This document shows positions 1 to 8,465 of a stretch of DNA of 62,829 nt, piece after piece. The translations under genes and the position numbers were made by a program. This stretch comes from CALUTH01 sp964452495. Its GTDB lineage: Bacteria; Cyanobacteriota; Vampirovibrionia; Gastranaerophilales; Gastranaerophilaceae. The notes under the pieces were generated by a model. The model did not search any database, was not told where the DNA came from, and was given only the letters and a program-made list of their open reading frames with translations. The first letter of the stretch is position 1; each line of letters starts with the position of its first letter. The DNA lies in NCBI GenBank assembly GCA_964452495.1, contig CAYVMC010000010.1, positions 1 to 62,829 on the forward strand. The letters run 5' to 3'.

Positions 1-288
1 GTTGTAAATACTACTCCTATAGGAATGCGCGGGTATATGATGAATGAAAGTCCTATTGAAGAAAGCGATGTTAAAAAACTAAACCCTGAAACAATAGTAT
101 ATGATATAGTTTATAATCCAACAAAAACAAAACTTATATCAATGGCACAAAAGTACGGATTGAGGACTATCGGCGGACTTGATATGCTTATTATGCAGGC
201 GCAGAGAGCGCAAATTATTTGGACAGGAAGAACTCCAGATGCAAATGTTATGAAAATAGCCGCATTGGAAACACTTGCAGATATGTAA
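1..288 (+). CDS. aroE: Shikimate 5-dehydrogenase, C-terminal part (5' end outside window)
   Basis: The frame is open from base 1, so the N-terminus lies outside the window; about 95 residues are visible. They begin 'VVNTTPIGM', the conserved NADP-domain signature of AroE, and continue with 'VYDIVYNPTKTKL' and 'GLDMLIMQAQRAQIIWTG', the classic C-terminal helix in which Gln helps bind shikimate. AroE reduces 3-dehydroshikimate to shikimate with NADPH in the cytoplasmic aromatic amino acid pathway. The gene ends at TAA and converges on the PHP gene, 12 bp away. An internal ATG at base 25 is not a plausible start because it would cut off the NTTPxGM motif. Confidence 0.9.
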   Translation, partial: VVNTTPIGMRGYMMNESPIEESDVKKLNPETIVYDIVYNPTKTKLISMAQKYGLRTIGGLDMLIMQAQRAQIIWTGRTPDANVMKIAALETLADM

Positions 289-300
289 TGGTAATTAATA

Positions 301-1713
301 TTAAAACAATGGTATGAACTTTTCAGAGTGGTTATCACGTCCACCAATATTAATTAGACCGAGTTTATCCAGTATGGCATTATATTCTTTTAGTTCTGTT
401 TTTCCAATTTCTTTGTCTATAGGATAAGCCTGATGATATTTCTCTGAAAACTTTATTCTGCCCTGTCCTATTTTTATAAGATTTTGCATTTCATTCAGAC
501 ACTTTTCTCTGTCAAAATTTTGCATTGTAAATCCCGGATGAGCAAATCCTAAAACAGTATTTTCTTCTTTTGCGTAATTAACTATATCTTGTAATGTGAG
601 TTCATATTTTGATTCAACTATTGTTTCTTCAATTTTTTTAGGAAATATTTTTTCATAAAGTAATAGTTTTAACTTTTCATCAGACATATTGCTTTTTGTT
701 TGTATATTTTTAGATTTAAGATAGTTATCTAATATATATGGATTTACGTACCTATTATTTTGTTTAATTTCATTTATGATTGTTTCAAATAACTTTTCTG
801 GATTTTTATTTTGTTCTTGTGCTATATTGATGATTCTTAATTTAGTTTGCATATAATTAGAAATATTCCAGTGCTGATACATAAAACAAAATTCCTTACC
901 CGGCATAGTAAATAATTTTTTGTATTCCTCGATTGAAAAAATAGTTTTGTTATAATAAGAGTTTGCCTCATTTACAGCATTATACAGTTGAATTTCTCTG
1001 GAATGATAAATTCCGTTAAAAAATTTTTCAGTTGTCTCAGAAAAGGGATTGATACCATACACAAGCATTTCTGGCATTTGTACATCACTATTAAACCTTT
1101 TAAATCTTATACTGTTGTTTTGACATGGAAGTACAAAACTAACCTCTGCTGCAGGAATAAATTTAATATTTTTATATTTTTCAGGGTTTTTAGCAATAAT
1201 CTTAAGAGCTTCTTTTGTGCCGCTAATTCCATCATGATCACTAAGGGCAAATATAAATTTTTTTCCGTTTTGTTTTTGTAGTTTATCTCCGTATTCAGCA
1301 GCCTGAATAAGCAGATTTTCTACATTAATTTTACCATCTGAATAATTAGAATGTGAATGTAGATCTGCTAAAAAAATTCCTTCTTTAAGATTTTTTTTAG
1401 AGGCAACATAATTTTGTTCTTCAAGTTTAGGTAATTCTTTAAGCATTTCGGCTTTTGTCATTACTGACTTTAAATGTTTTGTAGTAATCTTTTGACACAG
1501 TTCTTTTGATAAATCTTTTGCCAGTTTTACTTTATAACTGTTTATATGATTTCTATATGCTAAAAAAGATAATGCTGTTATCGCAACAGCAGAACTTCCT
1601 GCAATATATAACTGTTTATTTGTGTATTTTTTATTTTCCAGATTGTTTTTACTACAAAAACTTGTTTTGTTTACGGGTGTTTTCAAACTGTTTATTTCAA
1701 TATTATTTATCAT
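301..1713 (-). CDS. PHP-domain metal-dependent phosphoesterase with N-terminal membrane segment
   Basis: 470 residues. A PHP domain starts near residue 114 with 'LADLHSHSNYSDG', followed by 'FALSDHDGISGTKEA' and 'PAAEVSF'. It closes with 'GFAHPGF' and 'GGRDNHSEKF', which supply the usual His/Asp/Glu metal ligands. PHP domains hydrolyse phosphoesters such as nucleotides or histidinol phosphate; the substrate here cannot be read from sequence. Between the second and third motif clusters is an insert of about 170 residues, so the protein is much longer than a minimal PHP enzyme. Residues 35-52 are a single hydrophobic segment, preceded by a polar leader containing 'TSFCSK' that resembles the F-x-A/S leaders of other orphans here. 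The next gene upstream on this strand ends 11 bp away, so the two are probably co-transcribed. Confidence 0.75.
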   Translation of the reverse strand: MINNIEINSLKTPVNKTSFCSKNNLENKKYTNKQLYIAGSSAVAITALSFLAYRNHINSYKVKLAKDLSKELCQKITTKHLKSVMTKAEMLKELPKLEEQNYVASKKNLKEGIFLADLHSHSNYSDGKINVENLLIQAAEYGDKLQKQNGKKFIFALSDHDGISGTKEALKIIAKNPEKYKNIKFIPAAEVSFVLPCQNNSIRFKRFNSDVQMPEMLVYGINPFSETTEKFFNGIYHSREIQLYNAVNEANSYYNKTIFSIEEYKKLFTMPGKEFCFMYQHWNISNYMQTKLRIINIAQEQNKNPEKLFETIINEIKQNNRYVNPYILDNYLKSKNIQTKSNMSDEKLKLLLYEKIFPKKIEETIVESKYELTLQDIVNYAKEENTVLGFAHPGFTMQNFDREKCLNEMQNLIKIGQGRIKFSEKYHQAYPIDKEIGKTELKEYNAILDKLGLINIGGRDNHSEKFIPLF

Positions 1714-1724
1714 ACTAATCCCTT

Positions 1725-2978
1725 TTATTTTAAACTTCTTAGTAATTCATCATAACGATTTGCTATATCATCATCATTTTTGAAATATTCGGAAAATTTA
1801 GAACTTTGATCATCTGTACCATATTTTATAACATCTTTAATCAAATCATATTTTGTATTAGTACTCATAGAAGAAAAATCAGATTCAAGTTTTATTCTGT
1901 TTTTTAATTTTGATTTCATATAACCATTGTCAATTTTATATTGCCAGGCTTTGACTTGGGTGACATTAGAGTTTTCTGCAAATGGAGAATTTTTTATTCT
2001 TGAAAAAAATAAATCAGGTTTTTCATTAAGATTTTTTTTCAAATTTGCTAAGACTATTTCGATAAAAAATGCAAAATTTTTAGCATTTTCTCGTTCTTTA
2101 CTATTATCAATTTTGCTTGCAACTTGACGATTAAATTTAGCAGTTTCGTATGGATTTATGCTGGTTTCTTGCCTGGCTACCTTACCAAGGAACAATCCTG
2201 CAACAGCTGATCCGCTAATAATTGCCAAAGGACCTAATAAAGATGCTGCTGTAAGTACTGCAAAAGTTCCAAGGCTAAGTTTAAAATTTGCATCACTTAT
2301 AATAGTATTTACTATTTTATCCAAATTATCGAGTGTATCTGTGACCTGTTGTTTTGTATATACGCTTAAAGCTGTCTCCGGATGGTTAAGACTTACTATT
2401 CTCTGATCTAATTCTTCCCACATTTTACCTTGAAAGTTATTAACAATCTGTCTATCAGCATCTGATGATAAATGTCTACTGCCTTCAAGAATTACATATC
2501 CTTTATCTAAGTCGCTGCCAGGAAATGCTTTTCTTAAACCTAAAGAACAAGTCGGGTCATAACCGTAATCTATTATATTGTATTCAGAAGTATAATTACT
2601 GCTGTTTAGATGTTGTGAAACTTTATTTATACATGCTTTAAAGGTAGAATCTATTTTATCGCTGATATTTCGTAAATTAGGAAATTCAGTAAACTCACAG
2701 AATTTTTCAATAAAACTTGATTTATCAGAAGATGTATGAAGCTTATCTAAAAAAGAATAATTTTCTGTGCGTATTGCTTTATCATAATAGCTGTTTTGGT
2801 GTGCATCCAGATATTTGGCATATCTAAGTTTTTCCCACCATTGCAGAGCATCTTGATAATTTTTGACATCTATATTATAAATTTTATGCGGGGAACCTTC
2901 AAAACTAATATTTTGTTTGATTATACCTTTATTTTTTAAAAAGATATTTTCAAAACAGCTAGTACTTTTTATTTTCAT
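1725..2978 (-). CDS. Orphan protein with F-x-G leader and central membrane hairpin
   Basis: 417 residues, family not recognised. The first 35 residues are polar and include 'QNISFEGSPHKIYN', a member of the leader motif shared by several orphans in this window. The middle, around residues 230-270, contains a long hydrophobic stretch ('LSLGTFAVLTAASLLGPLA' then 'ISGSAVAGLFLGKVA') that could form a membrane hairpin. The rest is charged, Lys/Asn-rich and predicted helical. No catalytic motif was found and there is no cleavable signal peptide. It lies directly upstream of the PHP gene in the same orientation and diverges from the next orphan across about 260 bp that must hold both promoters. Function unknown. 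Confidence 0.6.
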   Translation of the reverse strand: MKIKSTSCFENIFLKNKGIIKQNISFEGSPHKIYNIDVKNYQDALQWWEKLRYAKYLDAHQNSYYDKAIRTENYSFLDKLHTSSDKSSFIEKFCEFTEFPNLRNISDKIDSTFKACINKVSQHLNSSNYTSEYNIIDYGYDPTCSLGLRKAFPGSDLDKGYVILEGSRHLSSDADRQIVNNFQGKMWEELDQRIVSLNHPETALSVYTKQQVTDTLDNLDKIVNTIISDANFKLSLGTFAVLTAASLLGPLAIISGSAVAGLFLGKVARQETSINPYETAKFNRQVASKIDNSKERENAKNFAFFIEIVLANLKKNLNEKPDLFFSRIKNSPFAENSNVTQVKAWQYKIDNGYMKSKLKNRIKLESDFSSMSTNTKYDLIKDVIKYGTDDQSSKFSEYFKNDDDIANRYDELLRSLK

Positions 2979-3237
2979 ATAAACCCCTATGCTTTTATCC
3001 TACAAGTTTTTAAGTATTATGTCAATCTCTTTTACTTATTATAATTTGTTTCTGAATATTCATGTAAGTCCTGTTGCAGATGCTAAAATGATTATATATT
3101 TCTTTTACTCCTTAAATATTTGCTAATGCGTAATATTTTAACTTTTGTAAAATATTTTAAGTAAAATAACAAAAAATATTATTTTTTGATTTTATCATAA
3201 CAGTATAAAACATAAGCAATGGAGACTTTTAATAAAA

Positions 3238-4134
3238 ATGATTATACCAGTAGGTGCTAATAATAGTAGGAGCTTTAAAGCAGACACAGTGAATATTGAT
3301 AAAAAGACAGGAGATTATAAAGATCCTTTAATGCGGTGGCCGATAAGAGGCTTAGCTTTTTCTAACGAAGTAGGTGAGTCTTTACGCCCGATTATCGGTA
3401 ATTATGCGACTTTAACCTGGATTCCTGTTTTAATGTATATTGGGGCTGATATTTATGATAAGTATAAAAACGATCAGACTGAATATAGTCCTGATTCAAA
3501 AAGATGTTTAAAGCAGGCTATTTTTCAGGGATTAGCCAGTATGCTACTGCCTATAATTGCTGTTCATACAGGACAGGATATTTTTTCTCAATTTGGGAGA
3601 TTATCTGAAAATAAGATTTCTTTTAATGATGAATTGTTCATATCAAAAAATGCACAACAATTTATTGCAAATGGAAAAATGCGTGCATTTGACGGTAAGG
3701 ATGAGGAATGTGTAAATGAATTTTTATCACAGGTTAAAAGCAATATTGATTTTAAGAATAGAAAAAAATATTTTTTTGGTTTTATCAGACAGGCAAAAAA
3801 TAATAAAATAAAAAATTATGCTTCTAAAACAATTAAGGATTTAATCCAATTACGTAAAGATTTGCTTAATCCGTCATTAGAAATTAAATCCAGCAAAAAT
3901 TATGTAAATTATGTTAATGCTCTTAAAAATGGTCAGACAGAAAACGTTGCTGTAAAAACTGCATTAAGTAAATTTCAAAACAGTAAAATGAATAAGGGCA
4001 AATTTGTAAAAACAATAGGTGGCTTTACAGCTTTTGGATGTTTAGTAAACCCTATTGATCATTTTGTAGAACACTTTTTAATAGGCAAATACGTGGAACC
4101 TGGTTTAGAAAAGTTAAAAAGTAATAAAAATTAA
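3238..4134 (+). CDS. Orphan membrane-associated protein with F-x-A leader
   Basis: 298 residues, family not recognised. The start 'MIIPVGANNSRSFKAD' carries the polar F-x-A leader. Two hydrophobic segments follow, near residues 58-72 ('LTWIPVLMYIGADIY') and 91-108 ('AIFQGLASMLLPIIAVHTG'). A third weaker one lies near 262-275 ('TIGGFTAFGCLVNPI'). The region between them is basic and helical. The pattern suggests an inner-membrane or membrane-associated protein with a cytoplasmic middle. It reads away from the 417-residue orphan and is followed by about 110 bp of AT-rich DNA with no clear terminator. Function unknown. Confidence 0.6.
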   Translation: MIIPVGANNSRSFKADTVNIDKKTGDYKDPLMRWPIRGLAFSNEVGESLRPIIGNYATLTWIPVLMYIGADIYDKYKNDQTEYSPDSKRCLKQAIFQGLASMLLPIIAVHTGQDIFSQFGRLSENKISFNDELFISKNAQQFIANGKMRAFDGKDEECVNEFLSQVKSNIDFKNRKKYFFGFIRQAKNNKIKNYASKTIKDLIQLRKDLLNPSLEIKSSKNYVNYVNALKNGQTENVAVKTALSKFQNSKMNKGKFVKTIGGFTAFGCLVNPIDHFVEHFLIGKYVEPGLEKLKSNKN

Positions 4135-4247
4135 TTTAATAAATTAGGGGATAAAAATATCCTGTAAAAAAAGTTATAGTTTACAATATGCTAAATAAAA
4201 ATAATTTCGTTAAAATCATTTGCAAATTATAAAAACGGATTTACTGA

Positions 4248-4649
4248 TTATTTAATTTGAAATATACATTGAGAACAGTGTGCTTTGGGGTGAAGTACCG
4301 GATTATCTTCCAAATCGTACATTTTAGCTATTCTTACAATAAGTTTTGAACTGCAGATTGGACAGTATAAATCAGTTTCACCGTTTAAAATCATATCTTT
4401 AATATCTTCAATAGTTTCTTGTTTTACGGATACATCGTTTACTGTTTTTTCATAACTTTTTATTTCTGCAGGTTGTAATTTTAAAGCTCTTGCAAGTTTT
4501 TGTCGGATTGTAACAGAAAGAAATAGCTCTTTTCCGGACTCAATATCTTCAATAGTTTCTATATTAATCCCAGAACGTTTTGCAAGTCCCGTAACTGAAA
4601 GACCTGCTTTTTCTCTTTTTTCGGATATAAATTCCGCAAGGCTTTTCAT
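4248..4649 (-). CDS. XRE-family DNA-binding regulator with C-terminal zinc-ribbon-like cysteines
   Basis: 133 residues. Residues 1-65 form a Cro/C1-type helix-turn-helix: 'FISEKREKAGLSVTGLAKR' supplies helices 1 and 2 and 'SGINIETIEDIESGKE' the recognition helix. The C-terminal part has 'CPICSSKL' and then 'HCSQC' about 30 residues later. These CxxC/CxxC pairs look like a zinc ribbon; metal binding is inferred. It is transcribed divergently from the flagellar operon, and the 240 bp between them hold a perfect inverted repeat (4721-4748). Autoregulation or control of the flagellar operon is therefore a reasonable hypothesis, but nothing in the sequence proves the target. Confidence 0.75.
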   Translation of the reverse strand: MKSLAEFISEKREKAGLSVTGLAKRSGINIETIEDIESGKELFLSVTIRQKLARALKLQPAEIKSYEKTVNDVSVKQETIEDIKDMILNGETDLYCPICSSKLIVRIAKMYDLEDNPVLHPKAHCSQCIFQIK

Positions 4650-4720
4650 TTATTGTCCTCTTTATATAAATGACATTATATCACAACAAGTGTTTGTTTG
4701 ATTGTTTCTTTTTCATTTAT

Positions 4721-4748
4721 AAAAGATTAACCTAAAGATTAATCTTTT
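4721..4748. promoter_or_regulatory. Perfect 10-bp inverted repeat, candidate operator
   Basis: AAAAGATTAA (4721-4730) is repeated as TTAATCTTTT (4739-4748) with 8 bp between the arms; AAAGATTAA/T also recurs as a direct repeat at 4734-4742. It sits 72 bp upstream of the XRE gene start and about 145 bp upstream of the flagellar operon start. No T-run follows on the plus strand, so a protein-binding site is more likely than a terminator. Confidence 0.4.
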
Positions 4749-4825
4749 ACAAAAAAATTCAATCAAAGGGTTGATGTAGGTTAAATATAAATATTATAAA
4801 TTTAAAGTGTAGACTTGGTAAGTAT

Positions 4826-4849
4826 TATAATCAACCGGTGGGGTACCGG
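4826..4849 (+). promoter_or_regulatory. Possible promoter -10 and GC-rich palindrome upstream of flagellar operon
   Basis: TATAAT at 4826-4831 is a consensus -10 box about 60 bp before the first flagellar gene. A -35 at 17 bp spacing would be a poor match (TAAAGT). Just downstream CCGG-N7-CCGG (4836-4849) is an unusually GC-rich palindrome for this region. The sigma-28 pattern (TAAA-N15-GCCGATAA) was looked for by eye and not found. Confidence 0.3.
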
Positions 4850-4891
4850 AAAAAATAAAAAATTAAATTGTCGGAGGAGGATAATAGTAGA

Positions 4892-5443
4892 ATGGCGCTT
4901 ACGGGCTTAGATACTGCATTAAGACGTATCAACATGATTGAAAAAGAATTTCAATCATTGATGAATATTAATGCGGCACCTGATCCGGAGTTTCAAAATA
5001 TATTAGATAATTCTGTAAAAATAAAAACAGGTCAGGAAACACCTGTAGACAGGGATGATATTACAAGTTTAATTGAAAAATATTCTAAAGAAAATAATCT
5101 TGACGCTGATTTTGTAAAAGCTGTAATTCAACAGGAATCAGGGTTTAATCCGGATGCAACTTCAAAATGCGGTGCTATGGGGCTTATGCAGCTTATGCCT
5201 AAAACTGCAGAAAGTCTTGGAGTTACAAATGCCTATGATGCGGAACAGAATATTTACGGTGGTACAAAGTATTTAAAAGGTCTTTTGGATAAATTTGATA
5301 ATAATAAAGAACTTGCGCTTGCCGCATACAATGCGGGACCAAATGCAGTCAAGAAATATGGCGGTATACCGCCGTACGCAGAAACCCAAAATTACGTGAA
5401 ACGTGTTTTAAGTAATTATGACAACATGAAAGGAGGGTACTAA
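4892..5443 (+). CDS. Lytic transglycosylase (SLT domain) heading the flagellar operon
   Basis: 183 residues from ATG 4892, chosen because GGAGGAGG (4873-4880) lies 11 bp upstream; an in-frame TTG at 4868 would put this ribosome site inside the gene. The C-terminal 110 residues are a goose-type lysozyme-like SLT domain. Features are 'AVIQQESGFNPDA' with the catalytic Glu, 'GAMGLMQLMPKTA' and 'ALAAYNAGPNAV'. It would cleave peptidoglycan glycosidic bonds. There is no signal peptide. As first gene of the operon, overlapping flgF by one base, and because FlgJ here lacks a muramidase domain, it probably opens the wall for rod assembly and may be exported by the flagellar apparatus itself (inference). 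Confidence 0.85.
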   Translation: MALTGLDTALRRINMIEKEFQSLMNINAAPDPEFQNILDNSVKIKTGQETPVDRDDITSLIEKYSKENNLDADFVKAVIQQESGFNPDATSKCGAMGLMQLMPKTAESLGVTNAYDAEQNIYGGTKYLKGLLDKFDNNKELALAAYNAGPNAVKKYGGIPPYAETQNYVKRVLSNYDNMKGGY

Positions 5444-6258
5444 TGCTTATAAGAAGTTTTGAAAGTGCTGCAAACGGTATGTTGTCATTGATTGATATGA
5501 ATGATAACATTGCAAACAACATAGCAAATGTTAATACAACCGGATACAAAAAAAGCGAACTTACATTCAAAAATGTAATGAATGCAGCTGTTTATAGCCA
5601 GAAAGACAATGTTATCCGCGGAGAAACCCAAAATCGTTATCTTGGAGAATTAAGTTTGGGAAGTGAAACGATGCGGCTTACAAGGGATTTTGAACAAGGT
5701 GCAATGGCAAAAACAAACAACAAACTGGATTTAGCCATAGAAGGGGATGGATTTTTCAAAATTGAAGATCGGGATGGTAATATTGCATATACAAGAAACG
5801 GCTCTTTTTGTTTAAATAAAGAATCTTTCCTTGTTACTAAAGAAGGTGAGTACGTTCTTGATAATGCTAATCGCCGTATAAGTGTTTGGAACGAAGATAT
5901 GGAACTTAATGATAAAATGGATATCAGTGTTTCAGAAAATGGTACTCTGGAACTTAATGACCACGGGGTTAAATTTCCGCTTCAAACGATAGGTATTTGG
6001 GATTTTAAGGACAAAGAGAATTTGTTTGAAGTAAATTCAACAAGATTTTTGCCTAAAAATCCGGAAGACAATCCTGTAATCCCGTCAGAAAAATATGTTA
6101 TACAACAGGGAATGCTGGAAATGTCAAACGTAAATATAATAAGAGAGATGATTAATTCAATTGCTACTTCACGAAATTATGAATCTCTTTCGCAGTTAGT
6201 TCGTACAAACAGTGATATGCTTGCAAATGCTATATCAGTAGGCAGATTGCAGTCATAA
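5443..6258 (+). CDS. flgF: Flagellar basal-body rod protein FlgF (FlgG-like)
   Basis: 271 residues. The N-terminus 'NIANNIANVNTTGYKKSEL' is the rod/hook family signature. The middle 'LDLAIEGDGFFKIEDRDG' and the C-terminal helix 'VNIIREMINSIATSRNYES' complete the flg_bbr architecture. It belongs to the axial proteins that build the rod between the MS ring and hook. The start overlaps the stop of the transglycosylase (TAATG), preceded by the strong site AGGAGGG. It comes before an unmistakable flgG, so FlgF (or a FlhO-type paralogue) is the best name; the FlgF/FlgG distinction rests on gene order and weaker similarity. Confidence 0.85.
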   Translation: MLIRSFESAANGMLSLIDMNDNIANNIANVNTTGYKKSELTFKNVMNAAVYSQKDNVIRGETQNRYLGELSLGSETMRLTRDFEQGAMAKTNNKLDLAIEGDGFFKIEDRDGNIAYTRNGSFCLNKESFLVTKEGEYVLDNANRRISVWNEDMELNDKMDISVSENGTLELNDHGVKFPLQTIGIWDFKDKENLFEVNSTRFLPKNPEDNPVIPSEKYVIQQGMLEMSNVNIIREMINSIATSRNYESLSQLVRTNSDMLANAISVGRLQS

Positions 6259-6283
6259 ATAAAAATAAGATGAGGAATGAAAA

Positions 6284-7072
6284 ATGTTAAGAGCATTAAC
6301 CACAGCAGCAACAGGTATGATAGCACAACAAAACTATCTTGACGTAATTGCTAACAACGTAGCAAACGTAAATACTACGGGGTACAAGCAAGTTCGGCTT
6401 GAGTTTCAAGATTTGCTTTCTCAAGCTACCAGAACACCGGGTGCTATGATGAATCAAGGTACATATCAGCCGGTTGGTTTAGAAATCGGGCTTGGTGTAA
6501 AATCTGTTGCTACAACAAGGGTATTTACTCAAGGTACTGCAATACAAACTGATAGGGATTTAGATATCGAAATAGAAGGTGAAGGATTTTTCCAAATTCA
6601 AAGAGAAGATGGCACATTGGCATATACAAGAGACGGATGTTTTCAAAGAGACTCACTGGGGCAGGTTTGTACAAATGACGGACTTTTACTGCAACCGGCG
6701 ATTACTATTCCTAATAATGCGACATCTGTAACGATAACTCAGGATGGTAATGTATCAGTATCAATTCCGGGGCAGACAGAACAATCGGTTATTGGAAGTA
6801 TACAGCTTGTAAGGTTCCAAAACCCGTCGGGGCTGGAATCAATCGGACATAATTTGTTTATAGAAACTTCCGCATCCGGCACACCTATTGCTGGTACTCC
6901 TGGTGAAGAAGGTCTGGGGGTATTACAACAGGGGATGATTGAAGGTTCTAATGTTCAGATTGTTGATGAACTTGTAGGACTAATCAAAGCAGAAAGAGCA
7001 TTTGAATCAAATTCAAAACTGATTAATGCATCAAGTGATATACTTCAAACAACAAACAATATGGCAAATTAA
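6284..7072 (+). CDS. flgG: Flagellar distal rod protein FlgG
   Basis: 262 residues, the typical FlgG length. 'MLRALTTAATGMIAQQ' and 'VIANNVANVNTTGYKQ' at the N-terminus, 'LDIEIEGEGFFQIQREDG' in the middle and 'NVQIVDELVGLIKAERAFE' at the C-terminus are FlgG hallmarks. FlgG forms the distal rod crossing the peptidoglycan and outer membrane. It follows flgF by 25 bp and precedes the ring genes. Confidence 0.95.
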   Translation: MLRALTTAATGMIAQQNYLDVIANNVANVNTTGYKQVRLEFQDLLSQATRTPGAMMNQGTYQPVGLEIGLGVKSVATTRVFTQGTAIQTDRDLDIEIEGEGFFQIQREDGTLAYTRDGCFQRDSLGQVCTNDGLLLQPAITIPNNATSVTITQDGNVSVSIPGQTEQSVIGSIQLVRFQNPSGLESIGHNLFIETSASGTPIAGTPGEEGLGVLQQGMIEGSNVQIVDELVGLIKAERAFESNSKLINASSDILQTTNNMAN

Positions 7073-7111
7073 TAATTAAGACTTGAGGAGTGAGGTTTAA
7101 TTAAGGAAATT

Positions 7112-7819
7112 ATGAAAAGATTTATTTTAACAGGCTTAATATCAGTTTTTATAACGGGAGCAGTACAGGCTCAAACTATAGCAGGAAATGTGGTTAAAAC
7201 TGATATTGCTAATGTTCTTAAACAAACTTACTATAACGGTCTTACAAATTATGAAATTGAAGTTAAAGTTCTTAATGTTCCGTTTAAGGATCTTGTCATT
7301 CCTGATGGCAATGTAAGTTACAAAGTTGTATCTCCTGAAGGCAGATATCTTGCAAGAGATATAAAACGTATAAATGTATATGTTGATGGTACTCTTGTTA
7401 AGACTTTGAATCTTCCTGTGCAATTGAAAGCGTACAAAGAAGTATTGACGGTAAAAGAACCGATGAATAGAGATCAGGCAGTGACAGCAGAAAATACTTA
7501 CTTACAAAAAATAGATGTAGCAGACAAACTTAATTATATTTTGACAGCTGAGAATTTATCAAAAGAGATTAAAACTAAAAAACCTATGAAACAGGGAGAA
7601 ATTCTTGATAAAAGGTTTGTTAAAATAAAACCTGATGTAGTAAGGGATACAGAAGTAAGGGTCTTTTTTACGTCAAATGATAGTCTTATGATAACAATTG
7701 ATGCAATTGCACTTGAAGATGGATTACTCGGGGATTATGTAAGTGTTGAAAACAAGAATTACAAGAAAGTATATAAAGGGAAAATAATAGGCGAGAACAG
7801 GGTTCTTGTTGCTATGTAA
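7112..7819 (+). CDS. flgA: FlgA-like P-ring assembly chaperone (SAF domain)
   Basis: 235 residues starting with a Sec signal peptide ('LTGLISVFITGAVQAQ'). The C-terminal half has the SAF/FlgA pattern: 'MNRDQAVTAENTYLQKID' and 'KKPMKQGEILDKRFVKIKP', followed by a beta-rich tail ending 'GKIIGENRVLVAM'. FlgA is a periplasmic chaperone that helps FlgI polymerise into the P ring. Its position between flgG and flgH/flgI supports the call. Overall similarity to the enterobacterial protein is low by eye. Confidence 0.85.
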   Translation: MKRFILTGLISVFITGAVQAQTIAGNVVKTDIANVLKQTYYNGLTNYEIEVKVLNVPFKDLVIPDGNVSYKVVSPEGRYLARDIKRINVYVDGTLVKTLNLPVQLKAYKEVLTVKEPMNRDQAVTAENTYLQKIDVADKLNYILTAENLSKEIKTKKPMKQGEILDKRFVKIKPDVVRDTEVRVFFTSNDSLMITIDAIALEDGLLGDYVSVENKNYKKVYKGKIIGENRVLVAM

Positions 7820-7831
7820 CGGAGTAAGAGT

Positions 7832-8446
7832 ATGTTAAAGAATTTAACAATAACATTATTAACATTAATAACAATAAGTATAGGAATATCAAATGCTGAA
7901 TCTCTGTTTACACTTGGTGCAACAGCAAACTATGCAGGAGCGCCTAAGTCACTGTTTAGCGGTGTTCAGGCAAGACAGGTTGGAGATTTACTTTCTATTA
8001 TAATGAGCGAAAGTATTACTGTTAATGATAGTTTATCTTATTCAAGCTCTAAATCTTCCTCGACGTCTGATTCTTTTACTTCTTATATTAAGAACTGGCT
8101 TGGTCTAGGTTTAAAAAGTTCAGACGGATACGGCGGTTCAAATGATGTAAGTACATCAGCAGACGGTTCACGTCAAATGACGTTTAGTGATAATATTGCG
8201 GTACAGGTTGTACAGCAATTACCTAACGGAAATTTATCTGTTCAAGGTAAAAAAACAATTATAAACGGCAACGAAAGAATGGATTTTGTTGTAACAGGTG
8301 TTGTTGATCCTCGTTGGATAAACTCTGACGGGCAGGTCTATTCTTATAATGTAGCAAATCTTCAATTTGCACTTTCCGGCAGAGGTTCAATCTCCAGAAG
8401 TCAGAACGAAGGATTATTCAACAGATTTGTTAAATATCTGTTCTAA
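7832..8446 (+). CDS. flgH: Flagellar L-ring protein FlgH, without lipobox cysteine
   Basis: 204 residues. After a signal peptide come 'VGDLLSIIMSESITVNDS', a Ser-rich linker, 'LPNGNLSVQGKKTIIN' and 'VDPRWINSDGQVYSYNVAN', all typical of FlgH. FlgH forms the outer-membrane L ring. Most FlgH are lipoproteins with a Cys just after the signal peptide; here the cleavage region reads 'ISIGISNAESLF' with no Cys, so this one is probably not lipidated. It starts 12 bp after flgA. Confidence 0.9.
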   Translation: MLKNLTITLLTLITISIGISNAESLFTLGATANYAGAPKSLFSGVQARQVGDLLSIIMSESITVNDSLSYSSSKSSSTSDSFTSYIKNWLGLGLKSSDGYGGSNDVSTSADGSRQMTFSDNIAVQVVQQLPNGNLSVQGKKTIINGNERMDFVVTGVVDPRWINSDGQVYSYNVANLQFALSGRGSISRSQNEGLFNRFVKYLF

Positions 8447-8465
8447 TAAGTTAAGGCAGGCAAAG

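Noticed and set aside
4868..4891. Upstream TTG start for the transglycosylase
   Set aside because: It would place the strong GGAGGAGG ribosome site inside the coding region.
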